From positions 1 to 46,939 of the forward strand of contig CAJMRY010000010.1 in the NCBI GenBank assembly GCA_905215935.1: DNA of 46,939 nucleotides, read 5' to 3'. The stretch is from an uncultured bacterium. GTDB lineage: Bacteria; Bacillota; Clostridia; TANB77; CAG-508. How positions within the stretch are numbered: position 1 is the first letter of the stretch; every line of letters starts with the position of its first letter. Both the position numbers and the translations under genes were made by a program. The notes under the pieces were generated by a model that worked only from the letters and a program-made list of their open reading frames with translations, was not told the DNA's origin and made no database searches. Positions 18,454 to 27,458 of the stretch are shown piece after piece.

Positions 18454-19245
18454 CTAAGCTAAATCAATTAAAGGTGTTTGCGTAAATCGTTTTGCAACAC
18501 TTAATCTAATTGATGATTCATCAAAATTATTTTCTAATAAAGTTTCAGCAACAGTTTTATATGCTAGTTCTGGAAAGTTATTTTCTTTACTTAAGTGTCC
18601 AAGCATTACTTGTTTTAAACCAGTATCTATAAGATGAGTAATAGTTTTTCCGGCCATATCATTAGATAAATGGCCGTTTGGTCCAGATATTCTTTGCTTT
18701 AAGTGATAAGGATAAGAGGAACATTTTAATATATTCAAATCATAGTTTGATTCAAGTAAAATAAAAGAGCTATTTTCTAAATTTTGCAATATTTCTGAAT
18801 TTACATGTCCAAGATCTGTTGCAATACTTATTTTATTTTCATCATGATATATGTTAAAACCGCAAGGGTTTGCAGCATCATGAGGAATGCTAAAAGGATT
18901 AATTTTTAAGTCTCCTATTTCGAAAGATTCTTTTACATTAAATATTCGAATATTCTTATCATCAATTTTATCTTTTTGAATAGGCATTGCATCCCATGTT
19001 TTACTATTAGCATAGACAGGTATATTAAATTTTTTAGAAATAGTACCAAGACCTTTAACATGGTCAATGTGCTCATGTGTTATTATAATACCATCAATTG
19101 AGTTTATCGATACATTTATATTAGATAAACCTTCTACTATTTTTTTACAACTTTCACCAGTATCTACTAAAATTTTTGTATTGTTTGTTTCTACAAATAA
19201 GCTATTACCTGTACTACCACTATATAAGCTACAAAACCTAAACAT
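18454..19245 (-). CDS. WalJ/YycJ-type metallo-beta-lactamase-fold hydrolase
   Basis: The protein has 263 residues from the preferred start MFRFCSLYSGS. An ATG nine bases upstream directly touches AAAGG, so the inner ATG has the better spacing. Marks are SLYSGSTGNS, the metal-binding ITHEHIDHVKG near 60 and later conserved histidines. YycJ/WalJ proteins are MBL-fold nucleases implicated in cell-wall or division homeostasis and DNA metabolism in Firmicutes. It lies between murA and rlmH in one minus-strand cluster. Confidence 0.88.
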   Translation of the reverse strand: MFRFCSLYSGSTGNSLFVETNNTKILVDTGESCKKIVEGLSNINVSINSIDGIIITHEHIDHVKGLGTISKKFNIPVYANSKTWDAMPIQKDKIDDKNIRIFNVKESFEIGDLKINPFSIPHDAANPCGFNIYHDENKISIATDLGHVNSEILQNLENSSFILLESNYDLNILKCSSYPYHLKQRISGPNGHLSNDMAGKTITHLIDTGLKQVMLGHLSKENNFPELAYKTVAETLLENNFDESSIRLSVAKRFTQTPLIDLA

Positions 19246-19270
19246 TTCTTTCATCCTTTGCTATTATCTA

Positions 19271-20530
19271 TTATTCCGTTACTCTCTTTATATCAGCACC
19301 AAGTATTCTGAATTTCTCTTCTATATTTTCATATCCACGATCAATATGATGTAAATTATATAATTCAGTTTCACCATCAGCAATGATTCCAGCTATAATA
19401 AGTGCTGCGCCTGCTCTTAAATCTGTTGCATATACAGGTGCGCCTGAAAGAGATTCAACTCCTTCAAATATAGCAGATTTTCCTTGAGGAGTGATTTTAG
19501 CTCCCATTTTGTTTAACTCGGCTGTGTATTGAAATCTAGATTCCCAAATACTTTCGTTTATAATACTTGTTCCATTTGCGACAGCTAGACATATTCCTGC
19601 TTGTGGCTGAAGGTCGGTAGGAAAACCAGGATAAGGCAAAGTTTTTATTGTTGCTTTATTTGGTCTCTTATTTGTCCAAACTCTTAATTTATCACCATTT
19701 GCATCCACATTTGCTCCCATTTCTACAATTTTTGCAGTAATAGATTCCAGATGTTTTGTTATACAGTTTCTTATTGTTATATCACCTTTAGAAGCAACTG
19801 CTGCAAACATAAAAGTACCTGCTTCTATCTGGTCAGGAACTATACTATAAGAAGAATTACCTTTTAACTCCTTTACACCATTAATTTTTATAACATCAGT
19901 ACCTGCACCTCTGATATCTGCACCCATTGTATTTAAAAAATTTGCAACATCAACAATATGAGGTTCTTTAGCAGCATTATCAATTATAGTTGTACCTTCT
20001 GCAAGTACACTTGCAAGCATAATATTAATTGTTGCACCAACAGAAACTATATCCATATATATAGATGTCCCAACTAATTTTTTTGCAGATGCTGATATTT
20101 TTCCTTTATTTACATCTACAACAGCCCCCAATGCTTCAAATCCTTTTATGTGTTGATCTATTGGTCTTGCTCCTAAGTTACAACCACCTGGAAGACCAAC
20201 CTCTGCATCTTTACATCTACCTAATAATGAACCTATTAAGTAATAAGAAGCTCTAAATTTACTAGTCATATCTATAGGTGCTTTAGAGCAACATATATTT
20301 CTTGTATCTATTGTGATTTCATTTGCAGTTTTCCATTCAATTTTAGCTCCAAGCTCTTCTAATATTTGGCATGATATTTTTACATCACTTATATTAGGTA
20401 AATTATCTATTGTACAGATTCCATTTATTAATAAAGTAGCAGGAAGTATTGCTACTGCTGCATTCTTTGCTCCACTTATTATTACATCACCTTTTAGATG
20501 AGTATTTCCTTTTATTACTAACTTTTCCAA
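19271..20530 (-). CDS. murA: UDP-N-acetylglucosamine 1-carboxyvinyltransferase MurA
   Basis: The 419-residue enzyme transfers enolpyruvate from PEP to UDP-GlcNAc, the first committed step of peptidoglycan synthesis. The start MEKLVIKG is the TTG at 20530, seven bases after GGAGG; an upstream TTG is part of that site. SGAKNAA near 20, the catalytic cysteine in LPGGCNLGARPIDQHIKG (around 115) and the tail NLHHIDRGYENIEEKFRILG are typical. Fosfomycin acts on this cysteine. It heads the murA-walJ-rlmH group. Confidence 0.95.
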   Translation of the reverse strand: MEKLVIKGNTHLKGDVIISGAKNAAVAILPATLLINGICTIDNLPNISDVKISCQILEELGAKIEWKTANEITIDTRNICCSKAPIDMTSKFRASYYLIGSLLGRCKDAEVGLPGGCNLGARPIDQHIKGFEALGAVVDVNKGKISASAKKLVGTSIYMDIVSVGATINIMLASVLAEGTTIIDNAAKEPHIVDVANFLNTMGADIRGAGTDVIKINGVKELKGNSSYSIVPDQIEAGTFMFAAVASKGDITIRNCITKHLESITAKIVEMGANVDANGDKLRVWTNKRPNKATIKTLPYPGFPTDLQPQAGICLAVANGTSIINESIWESRFQYTAELNKMGAKITPQGKSAIFEGVESLSGAPVYATDLRAGAALIIAGIIADGETELYNLHHIDRGYENIEEKFRILGADIKRVTE

Positions 20531-20575
20531 AGTTTTAACCTCCAAAAATCTAAATTATAGTGTTAATTCTTTTAA

Positions 20576-20604
20576 TTTATAACATAAAAATGATAGTTTT
20601 ACAA
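20576..20604 (-). promoter_or_regulatory. Promoter of murA
   Basis: Minus-strand TTGTAA (20604-20599), a 17-base spacer and TATAAA (20581-20576), 46 bases before the murA start. Confidence 0.55.
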
Positions 20605-20854
20605 CATTAATTTTGTAATTTCAGTAATAACAAATAAAATTTTTGAGATTAGAAAAACAGCGATTTTAACATTTATTTTTTATATGTTTTATATTTAAGT
20701 ATTTTCAATGATTTTAGCGTTTAAAATGCCTAAATATAAAAGTACGATTTTTTAATTTATTATTGCTGTAATTTATATTATGTTTAGATAATGGTTATTA
20801 CAAGTTACACATGGTTTTATTTTATGTGATGATATTATCCCACGGCAATGGTTA

Positions 20855-20905
20855 ATATAACAAAAATAAAATCAAATGTTTACTTTGATTTTATTTTTGT
20901 TATAT
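20855..20905. other. 22-bp perfect hairpin in the murA-spoIIR gap
   Basis: Arms 20855-20876 and 20884-20905 are perfectly complementary around the seven-base loop TGTTTAC. It sits about 185 bases past the spoIIR stop in a 558-base gap with no other gene seen. It could be a distant spoIIR terminator or a structured RNA. The rest of 20605-21088 shows nothing recognisable. Confidence 0.6.
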
Positions 20906-21088
20906 TTCGTCTTGAAATTTAGACATATATTGTGAGCTCGAAAAGGTTATATAGTATTATCTTTCAAATTTAATATTTAAGTTATAATTTGTGTACAAAT
21001 TTAGTATAAAAATTGATAGTATATATAGTAGGATTTTCAGTCACATGTAGGAAGAAAGTTTAAATGATAACTATATAGTATATCTATT

Positions 21089-21742
21089 TTAATTTTGTGC
21101 TGTTTTTATTTTTACATTTTGAAAAAATTCAACCAATTTGAATTTAAATTGTATATCATTAGATTTATTGTCATTTATAAGGATATATTCTTCTTCAGAT
21201 GATAATGAACTTTCTAATGTTTTTTTTGATTCGTCTGGTACAATGCCAGATGTCATGTCCACAAAACATAAAGGAGGAAACATTACACACCACCAATTTT
21301 GACCTTTTGCTTCACCGATTTCTATTCTTAAAGCATCATAGCTTCCAGCTGGAAAAGAAATATCTCCATATTGCTTAGTTGGAAAGTTGAAAACACCAAT
21401 TTTTATAGTAATATCGTAATCATAACCATTATCAATAATAGTTTGTTTAGCTATTTTGTAAAAATCATCTTGATGATTTCTAGCAATTTGTATTGCTTCT
21501 TCTTTTGTTTTGGTATTTAAACATAAAGTATTCATGTATGATAATACATTATCACGAACCTTATATTTTAAAGATTGGTCATCTGCATTATCACTATTTG
21601 CTAATACATGAAGTCTAAATACGCTTTCAGATAAATCTTCTGATACTATATTTGCATATGAAAATGCTGAAACCAATGTATATATAAAGAATAAAGTAAT
21701 AATTATTAAAATCTGTTTTAAAGTGGTTTTTATGTTTTTCAT
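21089..21742 (-). CDS. spoIIR: Stage II sporulation protein R (SpoIIR)
   Basis: The product has 217 residues from MKNIKTTLK. AAAGGA lies 12 bases upstream; two earlier in-frame ATGs overlap or precede it. There is a hydrophobic signal segment (about 8-28), then the SpoIIR core FRLHVLANSDNADDQSLKYKVRD and QNWWCVMFPPLCFVD. SpoIIR is the forespore-made signal that triggers SpoIIGA processing of pro-sigma E in the mother cell. It is monocistronic. The family assignment is firm, and it supports a spore-forming host. Confidence 0.92.
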   Translation of the reverse strand: MKNIKTTLKQILIIITLFFIYTLVSAFSYANIVSEDLSESVFRLHVLANSDNADDQSLKYKVRDNVLSYMNTLCLNTKTKEEAIQIARNHQDDFYKIAKQTIIDNGYDYDITIKIGVFNFPTKQYGDISFPAGSYDALRIEIGEAKGQNWWCVMFPPLCFVDMTSGIVPDESKKTLESSLSSEEEYILINDNKSNDIQFKFKLVEFFQNVKIKTAQN

Positions 21743-21926
21743 ATTAAATACCATTCCTTTCATTTTTGAGAGTATAAGTATATGAAAATTAAACTATTTT
21801 CAAATTAAATCCTCAAATTCTAAAAATATTATTTTAATAGAATTATTTACTAAATTAATAAAAATATACATAAAAGGAAAAAATAATTCATGTCGAAATA
21901 ACTCGTACGATTTATTTGTAATATTA

Positions 21927-21962
21927 TTGACATATTAATATTAAAATGGTAATATTTACCAT
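21927..21962 (+). promoter_or_regulatory. Promoter with palindrome over the -10 box
   Basis: TTGACA (21927-21932), a 17-base spacer and TAATAT (21950-21955). A perfect inverted repeat ATGGTAA-TAT-TTACCAT (21946-21962) covers the -10 hexamer, a typical place for a repressor operator. It drives the unknown gene at 21989. Confidence 0.65.
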
Positions 21963-21988
21963 ATAATAAAAGCTAGGAGGCTTAAAAT

Positions 21989-22477
21989 ATGGGGTATACA
22001 AATGATAACATTAAAAGAATTTGTAATTTTTATGTAAGTGATTGGCATTTTGCAGTAATGCTGTTACCTTATATAAACAAAGAAATTAATGAAGGAGTTA
22101 AAATTACCACTATTTTTGAAAAAAATATGAAAAGTAATATAGAAACATTAGTAGGAAGGCTTAATTTAAAAAATGAAGATAAAATATTACATATAAATTG
22201 GAATAATAAAAATAATGATATTGAGAATTATATACAAAGAAATATAGATGATAAAAGACAAAATTTATTTATTATAAATGGTAATAAAGAATATATAGAA
22301 GATATAAATGAGAAATTGTATAAATGTATTAAAGAAAAGGGAGTAGAGAAAGGTTTTATTAAAGTTGTAGATTGTTATAAAATAGGTAAAGATGAAGAAA
22401 AAATGTATGATATTATAAAAATGCATGATAGCATATTAAATACACTAGGAGAACAGAAAATAGAAAAAATAGTTTAA
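21989..22477 (+). CDS. Conserved-looking hypothetical protein
   Basis: The 162-residue soluble protein starts with ATG after AGGAGG. It begins MGYTNDNIKRICNFYVSDWH and has alternating hydrophobic and charged segments, with IHINW-like and LFIINGN strands suggesting an alpha/beta fold. No catalytic motif is recognised. It has its own promoter with a candidate operator and its own terminator, so it is probably regulated separately. The function is unknown. Confidence 0.7.
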   Translation: MGYTNDNIKRICNFYVSDWHFAVMLLPYINKEINEGVKITTIFEKNMKSNIETLVGRLNLKNEDKILHINWNNKNNDIENYIQRNIDDKRQNLFIINGNKEYIEDINEKLYKCIKEKGVEKGFIKVVDCYKIGKDEEKMYDIIKMHDSILNTLGEQKIEKIV

Positions 22478-22534
22478 GATAATATCACTAAGAAGTAAAA
22501 GTTATTTATCGTATAGATAAATATAAATAGTATT

Positions 22535-22566
22535 ATAGACTAGTAAAAGTGTATTTACTAGTCTAT
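22535..22566 (+). terminator. Terminator after the hypothetical gene
   Basis: A 13-bp perfect stem (22535-22547 with 22554-22566) with a six-base loop and a modest T-rich tail. Confidence 0.7.
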
Positions 22567-22632
22567 ATATTAATTTTAACCAAATTATGAATTTAAAATA
22601 TATGATTCCGAGTAAACTTTTATAAAAAATGT

Positions 22633-22661
22633 TTGACTTATAATAAATGTTATTATATATT
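22633..22661 (+). promoter_or_regulatory. Promoter of the UDP-sugar pyrophosphorylase gene
   Basis: TTGACT (22633-22638), a 17-base spacer and TATATT (22656-22661), about 50 bases before the start codon. Confidence 0.5.
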
Positions 22662-22712
22662 ATAATAACATATTAGCCTATTTATATGTAGCAATGTGAA
22701 AGGAGCATATTT

Positions 22713-23957
22713 ATGAGTGATGATTTTATAAAAGCAAAGGAAATTGTAGAAAAATATAATCAACAACATGTTTTAAATTTTTATGATAAGTTATCAGAGG
22801 AAAAACAAAACAAGTTAATTAATCAAATTTTAAATATCGATTTTGAACAAATAAACAAGTTATATGAAAATACTAAACATGAAGTTGAATTTGGAGATTC
22901 AAAAATTGAACCAATTAATTATCTAGAAAAAGATAAAATGAGCAAAGAAAATTTTGAAAAATTTGATAATATAGGAACAGAAATGATAAAGCAAGGTAAG
23001 CTTGCAGTTGTTACAATGGCTGGAGGACAAGGAACAAGACTTGGACACAAAGGTCCAAAAGGAACATATGATTTAGGATTAGATTCACACAAATCTATTT
23101 TCGAAATTTTATGTGATACTTTAAAAAAGGCTAAAGAAGATTATGGAATATATGTACAATGGTATATTATGACTAGTGAAGAAAATAATAAACAAACTGA
23201 AGAGTTTTTTGAAAATAATAATTACTTTGGATATGATAAAGATAAGGTAATGTTTTTTAAACAAGGGCAATTACCTATGTGTGATACTGAAGGAAAGTTA
23301 ATTATTGATGAAAATGGACTTATTAAAGAAGCTGCAGATGGACATGGCGGAGTTTTTGAATCTATGAGAAAAGATGCAGTAATAGAAGATATGAAAGAAA
23401 AAGGTATTGAATGGGCATTTATTGGCGGAGTTGATAATGTTTTAGTGAAAATGGTTGATTCAGTATTAGTTGGAATGTCTATTGCAAATAATGTTCCAGC
23501 AGCAGGTAAAAGTGTTGTTAAAGCAGGACCAAAAGAAAGAGTAGGAGTTTTTTGTAAAAGAAATGGAAAACCAAGTGTAATTGAATATACAGAAATAACT
23601 GATGAAATGGCAGAAGCAATAAATGAAAATGGAGAATTAATATATGGAGAATCACATATATTATGTAATTTATTTAGTATAAAAGCAATAGAAAGTATTA
23701 GTAATAATAAATTACCATATCATAGTGCTTTTAAAAAAGCTAAATATATTAATGAAAAAGGTGAACTAGTAGTTCCAGAAAAACCAAATGCATATAAATT
23801 TGAAGCATTTTTATTTGACGCTTTTGAGTCTTTAAGTGATATGGCAATTATGAGAGTGAAAAGAGAGGAAGAGTTTGCACCTGTGAAGAATGCAGAAGGT
23901 GTAGATAGTCCAGAAACAGCAAGAGAGTTATATAAAAATTTTCACAAAATTAAATAG
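22713..23957 (+). CDS. UDPGP type 1 family UDP-sugar pyrophosphorylase
   Basis: The 414-residue protein belongs to the eukaryote-like UDPGP/UAP1 nucleotidyltransferase family, which forms UDP-glucose or UDP-N-acetylglucosamine from UTP and sugar 1-phosphate. The nucleotide-binding loop is MAGGQGTRLGHKGPKGTYDL (about 100-119), with GHGGVFE and FIGGVDNVL later. The ATG follows AAAGGAG. The next gene is a phosphoglucomutase, so the pair plausibly makes UDP-sugar from sugar 6-phosphate. Which sugar is used cannot be decided from sequence alone. Confidence 0.88.
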   Translation: MSDDFIKAKEIVEKYNQQHVLNFYDKLSEEKQNKLINQILNIDFEQINKLYENTKHEVEFGDSKIEPINYLEKDKMSKENFEKFDNIGTEMIKQGKLAVVTMAGGQGTRLGHKGPKGTYDLGLDSHKSIFEILCDTLKKAKEDYGIYVQWYIMTSEENNKQTEEFFENNNYFGYDKDKVMFFKQGQLPMCDTEGKLIIDENGLIKEAADGHGGVFESMRKDAVIEDMKEKGIEWAFIGGVDNVLVKMVDSVLVGMSIANNVPAAGKSVVKAGPKERVGVFCKRNGKPSVIEYTEITDEMAEAINENGELIYGESHILCNLFSIKAIESISNNKLPYHSAFKKAKYINEKGELVVPEKPNAYKFEAFLFDAFESLSDMAIMRVKREEEFAPVKNAEGVDSPETARELYKNFHKIK

Positions 23958-23972
23958 TAAATAGATAAAATA

Positions 23973-24007
23973 GCTTCTTATTTATATATTTTATATAGAT
24001 AAGAAGC
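23973..24007 (+). terminator. Terminator after the UDP-sugar pyrophosphorylase gene
   Basis: A 9-bp perfect stem GCTTCTTAT/ATAAGAAGC (23973-23981 and 23999-24007) followed by a short T-run. Confidence 0.65.
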
Positions 24008-24083
24008 ATTTTGCAAATTTGCAATCAATATATTTTAGTTATGAAACAAGATGTATAAAAATTTTAGAAAGGTAGGAAATAAG

Positions 24084-25811
24084 ATGGAATATTTAAAAAA
24101 ATATGAAGAATGGTGTAATGATGAAATATTTGATAATGAAACTAAAGAAGAATTACTAGGAATTAAAGATAATGATAATGAAATAAAAGAGAGGTTTTAT
24201 AAAGATTTAGAGTTTGGAACAGCAGGATTAAGAGGAATTATTGGTGCTGGTACAAATCGTATGAATAAATATACTGTAACAAAAGCCACTCAAGGGTTAG
24301 CAAATTATATTTTAAAACAAGGAGGGCAAGAGAAAGGAGTTGTTATAGCATTTGATTCTAGAAGAATGTCACCAGAGTTTAGCAATGAGGCAGCATTATG
24401 TTTAAATGCTAATGGAATAAAAACATATATATTCGAATCTTTAAGACCAACTCCAGAACTTTCATTTTCAGTTAGAAAATTAGGATGTATTGCTGGAATA
24501 GTAATAACCGCAAGTCACAATCCACCTGAATATAATGGGTATAAAGTTTATTGGGAAGATGGAGCTCAAATAGTTAGTCCAAAAGATAAAGAAATTATAA
24601 CAGAAGTAAATAATGTAACAGATTATAAGGAAATAAAAACAATATCAAAAGTGGAGGCAGTAGAAAAGGGATTATATAATGTAATTGGTGAAGAAATAGA
24701 TAATGAATATATTAATGAACTAAAAAAATTGGTATTAAATAAAGATGTAATATCTAAAGTTCAAAAAGATTTAAAAATAGTATATACACCTCTGCATGGA
24801 ACAGGAAATATACCTGTTAAACGTATTCTTAAAGAGTTAGGATTTGAAAATGTATATGTTGTTCCAGAACAAGAATTGCCAGATGGAGACTTTCCTACAG
24901 TAAATTATCCAAACCCAGAAGATGCTAAGGCATTTGAACTTGCATTAAAACTTGCAAAAAGTGTAGATGCAGATATTGTACTTGCAACTGATCCAGATGC
25001 AGATAGATTAGGTGTATATGCAAAAGATTCTAAGACAGGTGAATATAAATCTTTTACAGGAAACATGTCTGGGTTATTAATAGCTGAATATGAATTATCT
25101 CAGAAGAAAGAAAAAGGAATTTTGCCAAGTAATGGAGCTCTTATAAAAACAATTGTATCTTCTAATATGGCAGATGCTATTGCAAAAGAATATGATATTT
25201 GTTTAATAGAGGTATTAACAGGATTTAAATATATTGGAGAGCAAATTAAACTATTTGAACAAAATCATAATTTTGAATATTTATTTGGATTTGAAGAAAG
25301 CTATGGCTGTTTAATTGGTACACATGCTAGAGATAAAGATGCAATTGTTGCAGTAATGGCACTTTGTGAAGCAGCAGCATACTATAAATCAAAGGGAATT
25401 ACTTTATGGGATCAGATGATTAATATATATGAGAAGTATGGATATTATAAAGAAGGATTAGTATCTATAACAATGAAGGGAATAGAAGGTGCAGAAAAGA
25501 TTAAATCTATGTTAGAAGATTTTAGAAAAAATCCTTTAAAAGAAATATCAAATTATAGAGTAGAAGCTATGAGAGATTATAATACAGGAAAGATATTTAA
25601 TTACATAGATGGAAAAGAATATAGTACAAATTTACCAAAATCAAATGTATTATATTATGATTTGGAAGACTCAGCATGGTGTTGTGTTAGACCATCTGGA
25701 ACAGAACCAAAAATAAAATTCTATATTGGTGTTAAGGGAAATAACGATAAAGATGCAGAGATTAAACTACAAGAGTTAAAAGAAGAAATTAATAAACTTG
25801 CAAATAAATAA
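24084..25811 (+). CDS. pgcA: Phosphoglucomutase/phosphomannomutase (PgcA type)
   Basis: The 575-residue alpha-D-phosphohexomutase interconverts glucose 1- and 6-phosphate. It has the phosphoserine loop TASHNPPEYNGYKVYW, the metal loop ATDPDADRLG, the sugar-binding GFEESYG and the C-terminal phosphate-binding RPSGTEPKIKFY. I start at ATG 24084 behind AAAGGTAGGA; an in-frame ATG 33 bases upstream has no ribosome binding site. It follows the UDPGP gene on the same strand with a terminator between. Length and motifs are complete. Confidence 0.93.
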   Translation: MEYLKKYEEWCNDEIFDNETKEELLGIKDNDNEIKERFYKDLEFGTAGLRGIIGAGTNRMNKYTVTKATQGLANYILKQGGQEKGVVIAFDSRRMSPEFSNEAALCLNANGIKTYIFESLRPTPELSFSVRKLGCIAGIVITASHNPPEYNGYKVYWEDGAQIVSPKDKEIITEVNNVTDYKEIKTISKVEAVEKGLYNVIGEEIDNEYINELKKLVLNKDVISKVQKDLKIVYTPLHGTGNIPVKRILKELGFENVYVVPEQELPDGDFPTVNYPNPEDAKAFELALKLAKSVDADIVLATDPDADRLGVYAKDSKTGEYKSFTGNMSGLLIAEYELSQKKEKGILPSNGALIKTIVSSNMADAIAKEYDICLIEVLTGFKYIGEQIKLFEQNHNFEYLFGFEESYGCLIGTHARDKDAIVAVMALCEAAAYYKSKGITLWDQMINIYEKYGYYKEGLVSITMKGIEGAEKIKSMLEDFRKNPLKEISNYRVEAMRDYNTGKIFNYIDGKEYSTNLPKSNVLYYDLEDSAWCCVRPSGTEPKIKFYIGVKGNNDKDAEIKLQELKEEINKLANK

Positions 25812-25989
25812 TTTATTAAAGTAGTTATATGTTAATACTCTTGCCATATTGTTTAGAAATTCAAATTTAAATTATCAATTAACTTACCGTTTAAAGTATT
25901 TAAATAAGTAAGAATTAAAGTAAATAATATATTAAGATAATAATGTATCAAAATAATAAGATATCCATATAATACTAATAGGTGATTAT

Positions 25990-27264
25990 ATGGGTATTTT
26001 TAAAATGGGTGATATAGGCCCTAATGTTGAATTAATTCAAAGTGTATTAAAGAAGTTAGGTTTTTACAATGGAGAAATTGATGGCATTTTCGGAACAAAA
26101 ACTAAAGATGCTGTAATTACATTTCAAAGAGAATTTGGATTAGAAGTAGATGGTATAGTAGGAAATAATACATGGAATAAATTTTTACCATATATAAATG
26201 GATATAGTTATTATGTAATAAATCAAGGTGATACATTATATAGTATAGCTGGAAGATTTAATACAAATGTAAATTATATTCTTGCTGCAAATCCAAACCT
26301 TAGTGTAAATAATTTAACGATAGGTGAAATGATAATTGTACCATTTAGCTCTATTGTTAGAACAGATATAAGCTATACATACAATATACTAGGACTTAAT
26401 ATTTCTGCTTTAAGAAATGTATATCCTTTTTTGGAATTTGGAAGTATAGGAAGAAGTGTTCTTGGAAGAGATATTCATTATATAAAAATAGGAAGAGGTC
26501 CAAAAACAGTATTATATAATGCATCTATTCATGCAAATGAATGGATAACTTCTGTATTAGTAATGAAGTTTGTAGAGAATTTTAGCAGAGCATATGTAAT
26601 GGACAGAAATATATTTGGGTATAGAGCAAGGGATTTATTTGAAGAATGTTCTTTATATATAGTTCCAATGATGAACCCAGATGGAGTGGATATTGTAACA
26701 GGCTATATTACACAAGGAGATAGTGTTTATGAAGATGTAAAGCAGATTGCAGACAGATATCCTAATATTAATTTTCCTAGTGGATGGAAAGCAAATATTA
26801 AAGGTGTGGATTTAAACTTACAATTTCCAGCAAGATGGGAAGAAGCAAGAGAAATAAAGTACTCAGAAGGTTTTACAACACCAGCACCACGTGATTATGT
26901 AGGATTAGCACCACTTACACAACCAGAGTCTGTAGCTTTATATAATTTTACTAATATTAATAATTTTAGACTTACAATCTCATATCATACACAAGGAAAA
27001 GAAATATATTGGAGATTCTTAGATTATTTGCCAGAAAATTCATTAGAAATCGCAAGGGAATTTTCTAGAGTTTCTGGGTATAATTTAAGTGATACTCCAT
27101 ATCGTTCATCATTTGCAGGTTACAGAGACTGGTTTATACAAGATTTTAATAGACCTGGTTTTACAATTGAAGCAGGAGAGGGAGTAAGCCCACTTCCAAT
27201 TTCCCAGTTTGATACAATATATGCAGATAATGAGGGAATATTGGTTTTAGGAATGATACTTTAA
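25990..27264 (+). CDS. ENP1-like gamma-D-glutamyl-L-diamino acid endopeptidase (PG-binding, LysM, M14)
   Basis: The 424-residue protein has a peptidoglycan-binding domain 1 (about 7-66), one LysM (about 74-118) and an M14 zinc carboxypeptidase domain (about 128-424). Zinc ligands are H181 and E184 (HANE), then H333, and the catalytic glutamate is E394 in TIEAGEG. This layout matches endopeptidase I of sporulating bacilli, which cuts gamma-D-Glu-meso-DAP bonds. There is no signal peptide, fitting action in the mother cell or release on lysis. The ATG at 25990 has GGTG only as a weak site. The meso-DAP substrate fits the nearby ddh gene. Confidence 0.9.
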   Translation: MGIFKMGDIGPNVELIQSVLKKLGFYNGEIDGIFGTKTKDAVITFQREFGLEVDGIVGNNTWNKFLPYINGYSYYVINQGDTLYSIAGRFNTNVNYILAANPNLSVNNLTIGEMIIVPFSSIVRTDISYTYNILGLNISALRNVYPFLEFGSIGRSVLGRDIHYIKIGRGPKTVLYNASIHANEWITSVLVMKFVENFSRAYVMDRNIFGYRARDLFEECSLYIVPMMNPDGVDIVTGYITQGDSVYEDVKQIADRYPNINFPSGWKANIKGVDLNLQFPARWEEAREIKYSEGFTTPAPRDYVGLAPLTQPESVALYNFTNINNFRLTISYHTQGKEIYWRFLDYLPENSLEIAREFSRVSGYNLSDTPYRSSFAGYRDWFIQDFNRPGFTIEAGEGVSPLPISQFDTIYADNEGILVLGMIL

Positions 27265-27300
27265 AATTTTATATGAAAAATATTAAGGTACAGATTATAT

Positions 27301-27341
27301 AAAAAGAATGTTATAAATAAAAAAATAATAACATTCTTTTT
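27301..27341. terminator. Terminator after the ENP1-like gene
   Basis: A 14-bp perfect stem (27301-27314 with 27328-27341), A-run before and T-run after. Confidence 0.85.
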
Positions 27342-27458
27342 GTATTTTATTATAAATTCATATAGTATTCATAAAAATAATATGGGAATAATAAAAGTAT
27401 GGAAAAATTATATTATGGGTGATATAATGAGCGTAACAAAATTAGAAAGGAGATTTTT

